DNA from: Comamonas koreensis
GTDB lineage: Bacteria; Pseudomonadota; Gammaproteobacteria; Burkholderiales; Burkholderiaceae_C
NCBI RefSeq assembly: GCF_021026195.1
Contig: NZ_JAJNCT010000020.1
Coordinates: 146,030 to 210,029, forward strand
Reading direction: 5' to 3'
Length of the DNA: 64,000 nt
Part shown: piece after piece, positions 45,224 through 54,557 of the stretch
How the letters are laid out: each line of letters begins with the position of its first letter
How positions within the stretch are numbered: the first letter of the stretch is position 1
Notes under the pieces: generated by a model
Databases searched by the model: none
Told to the model about the DNA's origin: nothing
The model's input: the letters and a program-made list of their open reading frames with translations, nothing else
Made by a program: the position numbers and the translations under genes

Positions 45224-45587
45224 CGGTTCGCCGCCAGGGGCCCGAGGCGAGTGGACGCTGAAGCCTGCCTTACGCCATGCTGGCGGTATGGGTGTTTATG
45301 GTGTGACATTTGCTATCTAATTGATAGCTTGAAAGCCAGGTGAGCGGTGATAAGATATGCGTTTTCGCTTGTGAATAATGTGCCTGCGTGTAGGCGGCCT
45401 CCGAAAGCGCTGCCTCAGACGGTGGTTTGGTCTTAACATGCTGCACCTGCCTTTGCTGCACTGCGGCACAGTCTGCCAATGGCGGACCCTGAGCCACCGG
45501 TAGGGCATGGGCATTCTTCGACAGAACTGAGAAAGATCAGCGGGCGGCGCAGCCATGACGTGCGCCCCGGCTTGAGCAACACATTAC
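45224..45587. other. 364-bp intergenic region upstream of the iron-uptake genes
   Basis: No ORF is supported. It contains GCTATC-taatt-GATAGC (45313-45329 region), a palindrome of the kind found repeatedly in Comamonadaceae intergenic DNA (recalled, not searched). No convincing Fur box was found, although the genes downstream are for iron uptake. Confidence 0.4.
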
Positions 45588-47693
45588 ATGCTGGTTCCTT
45601 TTTTGATCATGTTGCGCGAGGGCATCGAGGCCGCGCTGATCGTTGGCATCATTGCCAGTTTCCTTCGCCACACAGGCCGCGCACGCCTGATGCCCGCTGT
45701 CTGGGCCGGCGTGTTTCTCGCGCTGGGTCTGTCGCTGTTTGTCGGCGCGGGTCTGCAGTGGATGGCGGCCGAGTTTCCGCAAAAGCAGCAGGAGCTGTTT
45801 GAAGCGCTGGTCGGCTTTATCGCGGTGGGCATGCTCACCGGCATGGTGTTCTGGATGCGCAAGGCCTCGCGCTCGATCAAAGGGGAGCTGCAGGCCTCGG
45901 TCGACAAGGCGCTTAGCACCTCGGGCAGTGCCAGCTGGGCGCTGATCGGCATGGTCTTTTTGGCGGTGGCGCGCGAAGGCGTCGAATCCGTCTTCTTCTT
46001 GCTGGCCATCTTCCAGCAAAGCTCGGGCTGGAGTGCCGCAGCCGGCGCCTTCCTCGGCGTGGCACTGTCGGTGCTGCTGGGCGTGGGCCTCTACAAAGGC
46101 GGCGTGCGCATCAATCTGCGCCAGTTCTTCCGCTACACCGGTATCTTTATTTTGGTCGTGGCCGCTGGCCTGCTCGCCGGCGCGGTGCGCCGCCTGCATG
46201 AGGCCGGGGTCTGGAACCAGCTGCAGCAAGTGGTGTTCGACAGCAGTGGTGTGCTGCCTGAGGATAGCCCGCTGGGCGTGATTCTGGGCGGGCTGCTGGG
46301 CTACATGCATGCGCCCGTCGCCGGCGAAGTGCTGGCCTGGGCGCTGTACCTGGCCGTGACCTTGGTGATGTTCTTCTGGCCTGTCAAGGTGGCGCCTGCC
46401 GTGGCGGGCGCTCCTGCCACGCCCACCCCCGCAGCTGCAGCGGCCGAAGTGGCCGCTGATGAGTCCGCTCCGCGTCTTGGCCCGGTCGTCCTGGGCAGCG
46501 TCGTCGTGTTTCTGCTCGGTGCTGCCGCTTTCTGGCAGGCATCGACGGTGCCGCGTGCCAGCGACGTTGCAGGCAGCAATACATCGGTCGATGGCGTGCC
46601 GGTGGTGACCATCGAGATCAACCAGGGCACCTGCACCCCCAATGCGGTGACCGTGCCAGCGGGCAAGGTGATTTTCCGCATCGTCAACCAGTCGCAGCGG
46701 GCGCTGGAATGGGAAATTCTAGACGGCGTGATGGTGCTCGAAGAGCGCGAGAATATTCTGCCCGGCATGACGCAGCAGCTGAGTGCACGCCTGGTCCCGG
46801 GCAACTACGAGATGACCTGCGGCCTGCTCAACGCCGCGCGCGGCAGCCTGACGGTGACGACCTCGGACGCCTTCAAGGCCGAAGCCGCCAAGCCGCCGGT
46901 GACCGCCTTCCTGGGCGCACTGGCCGAGTACCAGGTCTACATGCTGACCGAGACGGCCAGCCTGCAGGAGATGGTTGATGCGCTGCAGCAGCGCCTGGCC
47001 CATCCACTGGAGGCCGGTGCCACCTCGCCCGATGGCTACCCTGCCGATGCGTTGCAACTGGCCGCACTTGCGCGTGGCCAGTACCAAAAGCTGGCCCCTT
47101 TGGCGGTGCAGTTCGGCGATTTGAATGCCCGCATCGATGCGCGTGCCGCAGACTTTGCGCTGCGCGACAAGGACCCGGCCTTTGTGGGGCTGCAGCGCAT
47201 TGCCGCCGGCCTGCAAGCGGGCGAGCCGGCTGAGCAGCTGCTGCCGCTGGCCACCAGCCTGCAGCAGGATGTGCAGCAACTGGCCCAGCGCCTGGGCGAT
47301 ACGGCCTTGCAGCCGCAGTCGATTGCCGCCGCAGCGGCCAAGGCGCTGGAGCGTGCTTCCACCTTGATCCCGGGCGAGGCGACCACGCCCGAACAGGGCA
47401 GGGCTGTGCTGCAGTTTGCCTATGGCACTTGGGCGGCTGCCAACAAGGCGCAGCAGGTGTTGGGCCCGGTGCTGACCAACGCCAACCCGGCCTTAAACCA
47501 GCAGTTGCAGGACAGCCTGGCCAAGCTGCGCCAGCGCATGGAAGAGCTGGGCGTGCCCGCCGATGACAGCCAGGTGGCCGACATGGCCGGCCAGGCACTG
47601 AACCCGGTGCAGTGCCAGAACCTGGCGCAGGCGCTCTACCAGAGTTCGCAAAGCATGGCCAAGGTCAATGCAGCGCTGGGCTTGCAGCCCTAA
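45588..47693 (+). CDS. efeU: EfeU-EfeO fusion: FTR1-type iron permease with cupredoxin and degenerate M75 domain
   Basis: A 701-aa protein. The N-terminal ~270 residues are an FTR1/EfeU permease with REGIE (10-14) and a second REGVE motif for iron. After a linker and one more membrane helix, a cupredoxin-like domain (~335-425: GTCTPNAVTVPAGKVIFRI, LEWEILDGVMVLEERENI, YEMTCGLLN) matches the EfeO N-terminus. The rest (~440-701) is an imelysin/M75-like helical domain in which the HxxE metal motif is QRIA (536-539), so metal binding is probably lost. It imports ferrous/ferric iron with EfeB and EfeO. Confidence 0.88.
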   Translation: MLVPFLIMLREGIEAALIVGIIASFLRHTGRARLMPAVWAGVFLALGLSLFVGAGLQWMAAEFPQKQQELFEALVGFIAVGMLTGMVFWMRKASRSIKGELQASVDKALSTSGSASWALIGMVFLAVAREGVESVFFLLAIFQQSSGWSAAAGAFLGVALSVLLGVGLYKGGVRINLRQFFRYTGIFILVVAAGLLAGAVRRLHEAGVWNQLQQVVFDSSGVLPEDSPLGVILGGLLGYMHAPVAGEVLAWALYLAVTLVMFFWPVKVAPAVAGAPATPTPAAAAAEVAADESAPRLGPVVLGSVVVFLLGAAAFWQASTVPRASDVAGSNTSVDGVPVVTIEINQGTCTPNAVTVPAGKVIFRIVNQSQRALEWEILDGVMVLEERENILPGMTQQLSARLVPGNYEMTCGLLNAARGSLTVTTSDAFKAEAAKPPVTAFLGALAEYQVYMLTETASLQEMVDALQQRLAHPLEAGATSPDGYPADALQLAALARGQYQKLAPLAVQFGDLNARIDARAADFALRDKDPAFVGLQRIAAGLQAGEPAEQLLPLATSLQQDVQQLAQRLGDTALQPQSIAAAAAKALERASTLIPGEATTPEQGRAVLQFAYGTWAAANKAQQVLGPVLTNANPALNQQLQDSLAKLRQRMEELGVPADDSQVADMAGQALNPVQCQNLAQALYQSSQSMAKVNAALGLQP

Positions 47694-47738
47694 ACTTTCC
47701 GCCTTCTATTTCTACAAATAACATACAGAAAGCACCAC

Positions 47739-49085
47739 ATGTCTTTGTTCAAGAACAGGAACGAGTCTCAATCCATCGTCCAGGACGGCACCAACCCCTC
47801 GCGCCGCCGCTGGCTGGGTGAGGCCGCAGGCGTCATGGGCGCCGGTGTGCTGGCCGGCATGCCCGCGCGCCAGGCGCTGGCTGCCGACGATGCCTCGCCC
47901 GGCAACACCCAGGTGGCCGATGCGCCGCATTCCAGTGTGTCGCAGCAACGCGTGCCCTTTTACGGCAAGCACCAGGCCGGTATCGTCACGCCCCGGCCGC
48001 TGGCCGGCATGTTGGTCAGCTTTGATGTGCTGGCCAGCAACCCGGCGGAGCTGGAACGCCTCTTCAAGACCCTGACCGAGCGCATCCACTTTCTGACCCA
48101 GGGTGGGGTCCAGCCGGTGCTCGACCCCAAGCTGCCGCCTGCGGGCTCGGGCATTCTGGGCCCGGTGGTGCAGCCCGATGCGCTGACGGTGACGGTTGGT
48201 GTGGGCCACAGCCTGTTTGATGACCGCTTTGGCCTCAAGGACCAGCGGCCCAAGCGCCTGACCCCCATGCAGCAGCATCCCAACGACGCGCTGCAGGCCG
48301 CGCTCTGCCATGGCGACCTGTCGATCCAGTTCTGCGCCAACACGCCCGACACCAATATCCATGCGCTGCGCGACATCATCAAGAACCTGCCCGATCTGCT
48401 GATGGTGCGCTGGAAGCAGGAGGGCTCGGTGCCGCCGATTCCTGCCGCTGCAGGCCAGCCTGCAGAGAGCGCGCGCAATTTCCTGGGCTTCCGCGATGGC
48501 TCGGCCAACCCCCCATCGGACGATGAGGCCATGATGCGCCGCATCGTCTGGGTGCAGCCCGAGTCCGACGAGCCCGCCTGGGCCGCTGGTGGCAGCTACC
48601 AGGCGGTGCGCATCATCCGCAACTTTGTCGAGCGCTGGGACCGCACGCCGCTGGGCGAGCAGGAGGCCATCATGGGCCGCGACAAGGACAGCGGCGCGCC
48701 GCTGGATGCACGCAAGAAGACCGAGCACGACACGCCGGACTATGCGGCCGATCCCGAAGGCAAGAAGACGCCGATGGATGCCCATATCCGGCTGGCCAAC
48801 CCGCGCAACCATGGCAGTGAAGCCAACCTGATCCTGCGTCGCCCCTTTAACTACTCGAATGGCGTGACCAAGTCGGGCCAGCTGGAGATGGGCCTGCTGT
48901 TCATCTGCTACCAGGCCGATCTGGAAAAGGGCTTTGTCACGGTGCAAAAGCGCCTGGATGGCGAGCCGCTCGAAGAATACATCAAGCCCATTGGTGGCGG
49001 CTTTTTCTATGTGCTGCCCGGCGTGGCCGATGCCAATGACTGGCTGGGCCGTGGCCTGCTGGCCGCTGCCGCCAAGAAGGCCTGA
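47739..49085 (+). CDS. efeB: EfeB, Tat-exported dye-decolourising-type haem peroxidase
   Basis: A 448-aa protein with a twin-arginine leader ([20 protein letters not shown]). The DyP signature GFRDGSANP (GxxDG) and a [20 protein letters not shown] segment are present. In the Efe system it oxidises Fe2+ or takes iron from haem in the periplasm. It follows the permease fusion by 45 bases. Confidence 0.93.
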   Translation: MSLFKNRNESQSIVQDGTNPSRRRWLGEAAGVMGAGVLAGMPARQALAADDASPGNTQVADAPHSSVSQQRVPFYGKHQAGIVTPRPLAGMLVSFDVLASNPAELERLFKTLTERIHFLTQGGVQPVLDPKLPPAGSGILGPVVQPDALTVTVGVGHSLFDDRFGLKDQRPKRLTPMQQHPNDALQAALCHGDLSIQFCANTPDTNIHALRDIIKNLPDLLMVRWKQEGSVPPIPAAAGQPAESARNFLGFRDGSANPPSDDEAMMRRIVWVQPESDEPAWAAGGSYQAVRIIRNFVERWDRTPLGEQEAIMGRDKDSGAPLDARKKTEHDTPDYAADPEGKKTPMDAHIRLANPRNHGSEANLILRRPFNYSNGVTKSGQLEMGLLFICYQADLEKGFVTVQKRLDGEPLEEYIKPIGGGFFYVLPGVADANDWLGRGLLAAAAKKA

Positions 49086-49174
49086 TCCCGTTTCCTAACC
49101 AGCCACTGGTGTCTGTACTGCAAGGCCTGGGCGCGTCCATCTTCCTGAAGGACGCCAGCCTGGGTTTGGCATTG

Positions 49175-49213
49175 AGATACTGGAAGCCAAAAATTATCAA
49201 TCTAACAGTATCT
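49175..49213 (+). promoter_or_regulatory. Inverted repeat next to the efeO ribosome site
   Basis: AGATACTG (49175-49182) and CAGTATCT (49206-49213) are perfect complements 23 bases apart; the right arm ends 1 base before the AGGAG ribosome site of efeO. A stem here could modulate efeO translation or be a protein site. The 140-base efeB-efeO gap has no gene. Confidence 0.4.
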
Positions 49214-49225
49214 AGGAGTTCTCGT

Positions 49226-50065
49226 ATGTCCATGCGTCGCCAATTCTTGCAAGGCCTGCTGCTGGCCGGCAGTGCCAGCGTCATCCCCCTGTCCAGCTGG
49301 GCGGCAGAAGGCGTGTCTGCGCTGGAGCTGGTCAAGCCACTGGCGGAGTACAAGCTGTACGTCAACAACAACCTGCGCGAGCTGGTCAAGGGCGTGCAGG
49401 CTTTCACCGATGCGGTCAAGGCCGGCAAGGTGGAAGAAGCCAAGAAGATGTACGCCACCGTGCGCCGCCCTTACGAGCGCATCGAGCCAATCGCCGAGCT
49501 GTTTGCCGATCTGGACAAGAGCATGGACTCGCGCGCCGATGACCATGAAAAGGCCGAGAAGGACCCGGGCTTCACCGGCTTCCACCGCATCGAATACGGC
49601 CTCTGGGTTGAAAAAAGCACCAAGGGCCTGACCCCATTTGCCGACAAGCTGCTGGCCGATGCCAAGGAACTGCAAAAGCGCGTGAGCGGCCTGACCTTCC
49701 CGCCGGAAAAGGTGGTGGGCGGCGCTGCCGTGCTGATGGAAGAGGTGGCTGCCACCAAGATCTCGGGTGAAGAAGAGCGTTACAGCCACACTGACCTGGA
49801 TGACTTCCAGGCCAACTTCGAAGGTGCGGACAAGATTTTCGAACTGCTGCGCCCCCTGGTCGAGAAGAAGGACAAGGCCTTTGTCGAAAAGACCGCGTCG
49901 AACTTCAAGACCGTGTTCGACATCCTGGCCAAGTACCGCAAGCCCGATGGCAGCTTTGAGCTGTACACCAAGCTGAATGAGGCCGACCGCAAGATCCTGG
50001 CTGGCCGCGTGAACACGCTGGCCGAAGACCTGTCCAAGCTGCGCGGCATGCTCGGCCTGAACTGA
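49226..50065 (+). CDS. efeO: EfeO-type imelysin/M75 iron-binding protein
   Basis: A 279-aa exported protein with an [16 protein letters not shown]at-like leader. It consists of the M75 helical domain only, with the conserved HRIE (120-123) in [15 protein letters not shown]. The cupredoxin part is missing here and sits in the permease fusion instead. It delivers iron to the permease. AGGAG lies 7 bases before the ATG. A terminator follows. Confidence 0.9.
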   Translation: MSMRRQFLQGLLLAGSASVIPLSSWAAEGVSALELVKPLAEYKLYVNNNLRELVKGVQAFTDAVKAGKVEEAKKMYATVRRPYERIEPIAELFADLDKSMDSRADDHEKAEKDPGFTGFHRIEYGLWVEKSTKGLTPFADKLLADAKELQKRVSGLTFPPEKVVGGAAVLMEEVAATKISGEEERYSHTDLDDFQANFEGADKIFELLRPLVEKKDKAFVEKTASNFKTVFDILAKYRKPDGSFELYTKLNEADRKILAGRVNTLAEDLSKLRGMLGLN

Positions 50066-50091
50066 TAGCGCCCTCAGCTTGCTGAACGATG

Positions 50092-50121
50092 AACCGCCCC
50101 TGTGCAAGGGGCGGTTTTTTT
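50092..50121 (+). terminator. Rho-independent terminator of the efe operon
   Basis: Stem AACCGCCCC (50092-50100) / GGGGCGGTT (50108-50116) with a loop of 7 bases and a T-run. Confidence 0.88.
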
Positions 50122-50266
50122 ATTTCATGATGACTTCAGTGCCGCATTTCGCTGGACTACGTTGAAGCCAGATACGGCCGGTTTAGCAATGACGGCGCTG
50201 GCTGGAACAATTTCAGCGTTGGCGATATGCTGCTCTCAGTTCAACTTCCAACTGAGTCGCCGAACG

Positions 50267-50776
50267 ATGCTTGTACAAGTGCTTTCCTCCATCGAAATGC
50301 CCGCGCGTATACACGTTTCGGTCGAACGGCAGTCGCTTCATTTAGCGTTGGCCAATGGCGTTGAACGTCATTACGATGTATCGACGGCAGCGAACGGAAC
50401 GGGTTGCGAAACTGGTAGCTATTGCACGCCTACCGGCGTTCACCGCATTCGGTTGAAGATAGGAGAGGGATGTCCTAAGGGCGCAGTGTTTCGGCGGAGA
50501 AGGTCCACCGGCGAGATATTTGATCCGGAACTCGCAGAACGTTTTCCGGACCGCGATTGGATCTTGACACGCATCCTCTGGTTAGAAGGCTTGCAATACG
50601 GCATCAATCGCGCAAGCAGTGTGGACACCTTGAGAAGATTCATCTACATCCATGGCACAGCCGACGAGCATTTAATTGGAAGACCGGTTTCGCATGGATG
50701 CATACGTATGAGAAATGACGAGATAGTTGACCTCTTCTCGCTGATCCCTACCGGCATTGCCGTGCACATTGAATGA
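50267..50776 (+). CDS. L,D-transpeptidase (YkuD) without signal peptide
   Basis: About 169 aa. The YkuD catalytic motif is complete: IHGTADEHLIGRPVSHGCIRM with HGT and SHGC. GVHRIRLKIGEG and GIFDPEL-like segments fit the ErfK/YbiS family. From the ATG at 50267 there is no signal peptide; codons further upstream (to 50102) overlap the efe terminator and give no clear leader. GC is lower than in the flanking genes, suggesting transfer. It may be cytoplasmic, non-classically exported, or have lost its leader. Confidence 0.75.
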   Translation: MLVQVLSSIEMPARIHVSVERQSLHLALANGVERHYDVSTAANGTGCETGSYCTPTGVHRIRLKIGEGCPKGAVFRRRRSTGEIFDPELAERFPDRDWILTRILWLEGLQYGINRASSVDTLRRFIYIHGTADEHLIGRPVSHGCIRMRNDEIVDLFSLIPTGIAVHIE

Positions 50777-50986
50777 GCTAAGCCCGTCTGAGGGTGGCAC
50801 GTCAGCGATCAAATTGGAGTGGAGTCGGGCGATTTCTGCGCGCCGGCCCTTGCTTGCACCCCGGTGCATGCTGCGCACCAGCTCCTCGAACTCATCCCGA
50901 TTGCACTCCAGCGCGGCTGCGTAGAGACTTTGAACAGGTTCCTATATTGGCCGACAATGGCGGCTGCATTTTGAACCGCTAGCGCT

Positions 50987-51493
50987 ATGAACGACACCAC
51001 CACCAGCCCCGAAGCGGGCGAGACCGACTGGGCAGCATGGAGCCGCGAGGCCGTCGAGACCATGATGGCCCGCAACACCGAATGGCCACGCCAGTTTGGC
51101 CTGCAGAGCGCGCCGCAGTACCACTGGGATCTGGAAAGTGCCAGTCTGGTGCTGCAGGCGCCCTTGCATGAAGTGCGGGGCACCGTCTGCCTGGTGGGCA
51201 CCAGCAGCGAGAGCGAAGGCAGCTTTGTGTGGAGCTGGGCCAATGCCAATATCCCCGCCCAGCATGGCCAGGCCTTGGAGGTCGTGCACGACTTTGGCCG
51301 CGAGCACCAGCTGGCCTTGCTGACCACCGCAAGCATTCCCGGTGGCAGGCCCGAGGCGACCGAGTGCCTTTGCATTGCCGCCCGCCTGCAGCGCGCCATC
51401 GGCACCTTTATCGACCAGCAAGGCGATATCACGCTGTACTTCAGCATCCTGCATCTGCAAGTGGTGCAGAACCCGGACCAGGCGCTGCAGTAG
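50987..51493 (+). CDS. DUF6882-like hypothetical protein
   Basis: A 168-aa soluble protein. LVGTSSESEGSFVWSWANANIP and LHLQVVQNPDQAL resemble proteins annotated DUF6882, which have no known function. It has no signal peptide. The upstream 210 bases (50777-50986) have no supported gene. Confidence 0.65.
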   Translation: MNDTTTSPEAGETDWAAWSREAVETMMARNTEWPRQFGLQSAPQYHWDLESASLVLQAPLHEVRGTVCLVGTSSESEGSFVWSWANANIPAQHGQALEVVHDFGREHQLALLTTASIPGGRPEATECLCIAARLQRAIGTFIDQQGDITLYFSILHLQVVQNPDQALQ

Positions 51494-51499
51494 AGGGTT

Positions 51500-51568
51500 G
51501 CCGCCCGGCAGCTAGCCGCCCGCAGCTAGCTACGCACGACTAGCCGCCCGCGACTAGCCGTCCGCCGG
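51500..51568. repeat. Short imperfect tandem repeat CTAGCCGCCCGC
   Basis: About four degenerate 14-15-base units (AGCTAGCCGCCCGC, AGCTAGCTACGCACG, ACTAGCCGCCCGCG, ACTAGCCGTCCGCC) fill the gap between the DUF6882-like gene and the convergent VOC gene. Confidence 0.7.
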
Positions 51569-51922
51569 TCAAAGCAAGCCCAGGCTGCAACCAAAGGGGT
51601 CCAGCAGCATCGCCGCTGTAGCCCCCAGGCTGGTCGTCATCGGCCCCCGGTACAGCCGGGCGCCCTGCGCCTGCAGGCGCTCGATGGCCGCGCCCAGGTC
51701 TGCCACCTCCCAGTACACCGTGGTGCCGCCCACGCCACCCGGGCATTTGCCATCGGCGGGATGGAAGCCGATCAAGAGGCCCGGGCCTTGCACAAAGGCA
51801 TAGTGCGCGTTTTCGTGCTGTACCTCCGTGCCCAAGAGCTGCGCATACCAGGCGGCCGCGGCATCGATATCGGCGACAAACAAAACGACAGACTCCAGCT
51901 TCTTGAACAAGGCCATTTCCAT
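51569..51922 (-). CDS. VOC/glyoxalase-superfamily protein
   Basis: A 117-aa protein with the beta-alpha-beta-beta-beta layout: LESVVLFVADIDAAAAWYAQ, then TTVYWEVADLGAAIERLQAQG and LLDPFGCSLGLL. These bind a metal in many members (dioxygenases, antibiotic resistance, glyoxalase). The function is unknown. The start is 51922 or 51916. Confidence 0.75.
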   Translation of the reverse strand: MEMALFKKLESVVLFVADIDAAAAWYAQLLGTEVQHENAHYAFVQGPGLLIGFHPADGKCPGGVGGTTVYWEVADLGAAIERLQAQGARLYRGPMTTSLGATAAMLLDPFGCSLGLL

Positions 51923-52108
51923 TGCTTTGGGGGGTGGTGGTGGGCTGCGCGATTGTGGCATAGCGCATTGACCGGTTGAATGCACAACCCGTTGCAGTGG
52001 GTCGCTTCACAAAGCTGAACTACAGCAGCGCAGCGATTGTCGTCGTCGCTTGCGTCATCCGAGCCCGAACGATTAAAAATGAATCCTATCCATCAAATCC
52101 CGGGTCTA

Positions 52109-52200
52109 AACACCTCGGGCAGCGATGGCGATCCAAAGTTTCATGGTGGCAACTACGTGCGAAAAGACAGTCTCAAAGCGTAGAGCAGTCTGATTCTGCC
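52109..52200 (-). pseudogene. Possible transposase C-terminal remnant
   Basis: The minus strand reads QNQTALRFETVFSHVVATMK and then LWIAIAARGV-stop. This looks like the C-terminal tail of an IS5-type transposase, but the assignment is from memory of the sequence style. Nothing else of an element is left. The rest of 51923-52232 has no gene. Confidence 0.3.
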
Positions 52201-52232
52201 TTTTGTTGGAGGAGCTCGACCCATCTGCGGGC

Positions 52233-53228
52233 TCAATCCATTTTGACTTGCGCGGCTTTCACCGCCGCCTGCATGCGCAGCTTTTCGCTCGCCATAAAGC
52301 GGGTCGCCACATCCGGCGGGGTGAGCTGGATCTCGTAGCCCTGGGCGATGAGCGCTTCGCGGGCTTCTGGGGAGGCAATGCCTTGCACAAAGCCTTGGTA
52401 GAGGCGATCCATTTCGGCCTTGGGTACACCCGCTGGGGCGATGGCGGCGATCCAGCCGTCCAGCTCGTACTGCGGCAGGCCTTGTTCGGCAATGGTGGGC
52501 ACATCGGGCAGGCTGGCGCTGCGTTTGGCGCTGGTGATGCCGATGGCGCGCAGGTTCCCGGCCTTGATGTGGGCCATGGCGGGTGCGACCGCCACCACGC
52601 CCAGTTGCACCTGGCCGCTGAGCAAGTCATTCATCAGCTGGCCCGTGCCTTTGTAGGGGATGTGGGGCACATCGATCTGGGCCTGCTCGACAAACATGGC
52701 GGCGCCCAAATGCAGGATGGTGCCATTGCCCGATGAGCCGTAATTGAGCGTGCCGGGATGGGCCTTGGCGTGGGCAATCAGCTCCTGCACGGTACGTGCG
52801 GGCACCTTGGGGTTGGCCACCAGCACAAAGGGCGTGGTGCCGATGATGGTGATGGGCGCGATGTCCTTGATCGAATCAAAGGGCATGTTTTTGTACAGGC
52901 TGGGGTTGACGACATGGTTGTTGCTGACGATGCCGATGGTGTCCCCATCTTTGGCCGCCCGCACAATCTGCGCCGTGCCAGTGATACCGCCTGCGCCAGG
53001 CAGGTTCTCAATCACCAGGGTCTGGCCCAGGACTTTGCTGATGGGCGTGCTGATGGCGCGAATGGCGCCATCGGCCCCCGAGCCCGCCGATAGCGGCAAG
53101 ATGACGCGCAGCGCTTTATCGTGCCCTGCCGGCTTGGTTTGCGCCAGCGCGGGCAAGGCGCCACTCGTGAGGCTGGCCAGCGCCATGGCCAGTGCGGTGC
53201 GGCGGGTGAATGGGCGGGTGGGGTGCAT
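52233..53228 (-). CDS. Bug-family tripartite tricarboxylate receptor
   Basis: A 331-aa periplasmic binding protein with a Tat/Sec leader (RRTALAMALASLTSGALPALA). Bug motifs are seen: LRVILPLSAGSGADGAIRAI, VIENLPGAGGITGTAQIVRA, TLNYGSSGNGTILHLGAAMF and HIPYKGTGQLMNDLLSGQVQ. These usually bind carboxylates for TctAB; no TctAB lies nearby, which is common in this family. It is the last gene after the CoA-transferase and lyase genes on the same strand, so the ligand may be the acid degraded by them. Confidence 0.9.
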   Translation of the reverse strand: MHPTRPFTRRTALAMALASLTSGALPALAQTKPAGHDKALRVILPLSAGSGADGAIRAISTPISKVLGQTLVIENLPGAGGITGTAQIVRAAKDGDTIGIVSNNHVVNPSLYKNMPFDSIKDIAPITIIGTTPFVLVANPKVPARTVQELIAHAKAHPGTLNYGSSGNGTILHLGAAMFVEQAQIDVPHIPYKGTGQLMNDLLSGQVQLGVVAVAPAMAHIKAGNLRAIGITSAKRSASLPDVPTIAEQGLPQYELDGWIAAIAPAGVPKAEMDRLYQGFVQGIASPEAREALIAQGYEIQLTPPDVATRFMASEKLRMQAAVKAAQVKMD

Positions 53229-53293
53229 GTTTGTCTCCTGATTGCGGCTTTGCGCCTGTCTGTAAGGGATGTTTTGCTCTTATATTGGTAGCG

Positions 53294-54499
53294 TTACGCC
53301 GCTGCCTGGGTGGCCTGCATGGCGCTGATCTGCGCGGCGTCGTAGCCCAGGCTGGCCAGCAACTCGGCGGTGTGCTCGCCCAGGCGCGGCGGGTTTTGGC
53401 GTACGGCCAGGCGCTCGCCCGCCATGCGCAGCGGCAGCAAGGTGGTCTGTGCGGTTTGGCCGGCGCGTTCGCCGTCGGTCAGCGTTACCTCGGCCAAACC
53501 GCCGGAGGCCTGCAGGTGCGGGTCGTCCAGCAGTTGTTCTGGCTTGCTGATGGGGGCGTAGGGCAGGGCGTTGTCTTCAAAGATTTTGGCGACCTGTGCG
53601 ACATCCATGCGGGCCAGGCGCGCGCGCAGATCGGCGAGCAGGGCCGGGCGCTCACGTACGCGTTCGTTGTTGGTGGTGTAGCGCGGGTTGGCCAGCAGAT
53701 CGGCCCAGCCAAAGGCCTGGCACATGGTGCGCCACTGGGCATCGCTCACGGCCGCCAAAAAGATCTGCTCGCCGTCTTGGACGGTGAACACGTCGTACAC
53801 CGACCAGGCCGAGATGCGGTTGGGCATGGGATCGGCCGCCTCGCCCGTCACGGCGTACTGCATCATGTGCTGGCCGACGAGAAAGACGTTGTTCTCGAAC
53901 AGCGCCGAGTCAATCTCTTGCCCCCTGCCGGTTTGTGCGCGCTGCATCAGCGCTGCCATGGCGCCGATCGCGCCAAACATGCCGCCCATGATGTCGTTCA
54001 CGCTGGTGCCCGCGCGCAGCGGGTCGCCGGGGCGGCCTGTCATGTAGGCCAGGCCCCCCATCATCTGGACGACCTCGTCCAGCGCCGTGCGGTGCTCGTA
54101 CGGCCCGGGCAAAAAGCCGGTGTGGTTCACATAGATCAGGCGCTCGTTCAGCTTGGACAGCGCGGCATAATCCAGGCCGTACTTGGTCATCACGCCGGGC
54201 TTGAAGTTTTGCGCCACCACATCGGCAGTGCTGGCCAGGCGAATGGCAGCTTCCAGTCCCTGGGGCTGGCGCAGGTCCAGCGCAATGCTTTTTTTGTTGC
54301 GATTGAACATGGGGAAAAAGCCGGCGCCCGCACCCAGCAAGTAACGCGTGCGGTCGCCCTCGACAGGTTCGACCTTGATGACTTCGGCACCCAGGTCGGC
54401 CAGCACCATGCCGCAGGTGGGGCCCATGACCATGTGGGTGAATTCGACCACGCGGATTCCGGCGAGTGGGAGCGATGGGGAGCGAGATGGGGTACTCAT
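53294..54499 (-). CDS. CaiB/BaiF-type CoA-transferase (family III)
   Basis: A 401-aa protein: LAGIRVVEFTHMVMGPTCGM, LADLGAEVIKVEPVEGDRTR, the catalytic-region NRNKKSIALDLRQPQGLEA, and GGMFGAIGAMAALMQRAQTG. These enzymes move CoA between carboxylic acids. With the adjacent HMG-CoA-lyase-like gene it would activate an acid and cleave the CoA ester. The start was taken at 54499; in-frame ATG at 54523 is possible. Confidence 0.88.
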   Translation of the reverse strand: MSTPSRSPSLPLAGIRVVEFTHMVMGPTCGMVLADLGAEVIKVEPVEGDRTRYLLGAGAGFFPMFNRNKKSIALDLRQPQGLEAAIRLASTADVVAQNFKPGVMTKYGLDYAALSKLNERLIYVNHTGFLPGPYEHRTALDEVVQMMGGLAYMTGRPGDPLRAGTSVNDIMGGMFGAIGAMAALMQRAQTGRGQEIDSALFENNVFLVGQHMMQYAVTGEAADPMPNRISAWSVYDVFTVQDGEQIFLAAVSDAQWRTMCQAFGWADLLANPRYTTNNERVRERPALLADLRARLARMDVAQVAKIFEDNALPYAPISKPEQLLDDPHLQASGGLAEVTLTDGERAGQTAQTTLLPLRMAGERLAVRQNPPRLGEHTAELLASLGYDAAQISAMQATQAAA

Positions 54500-54557
54500 A
54501 TTTTGATGGCCACCAGCATGCATGGGGTTAGCGCCAGCGGTTGATTTGGTTTGAAAA

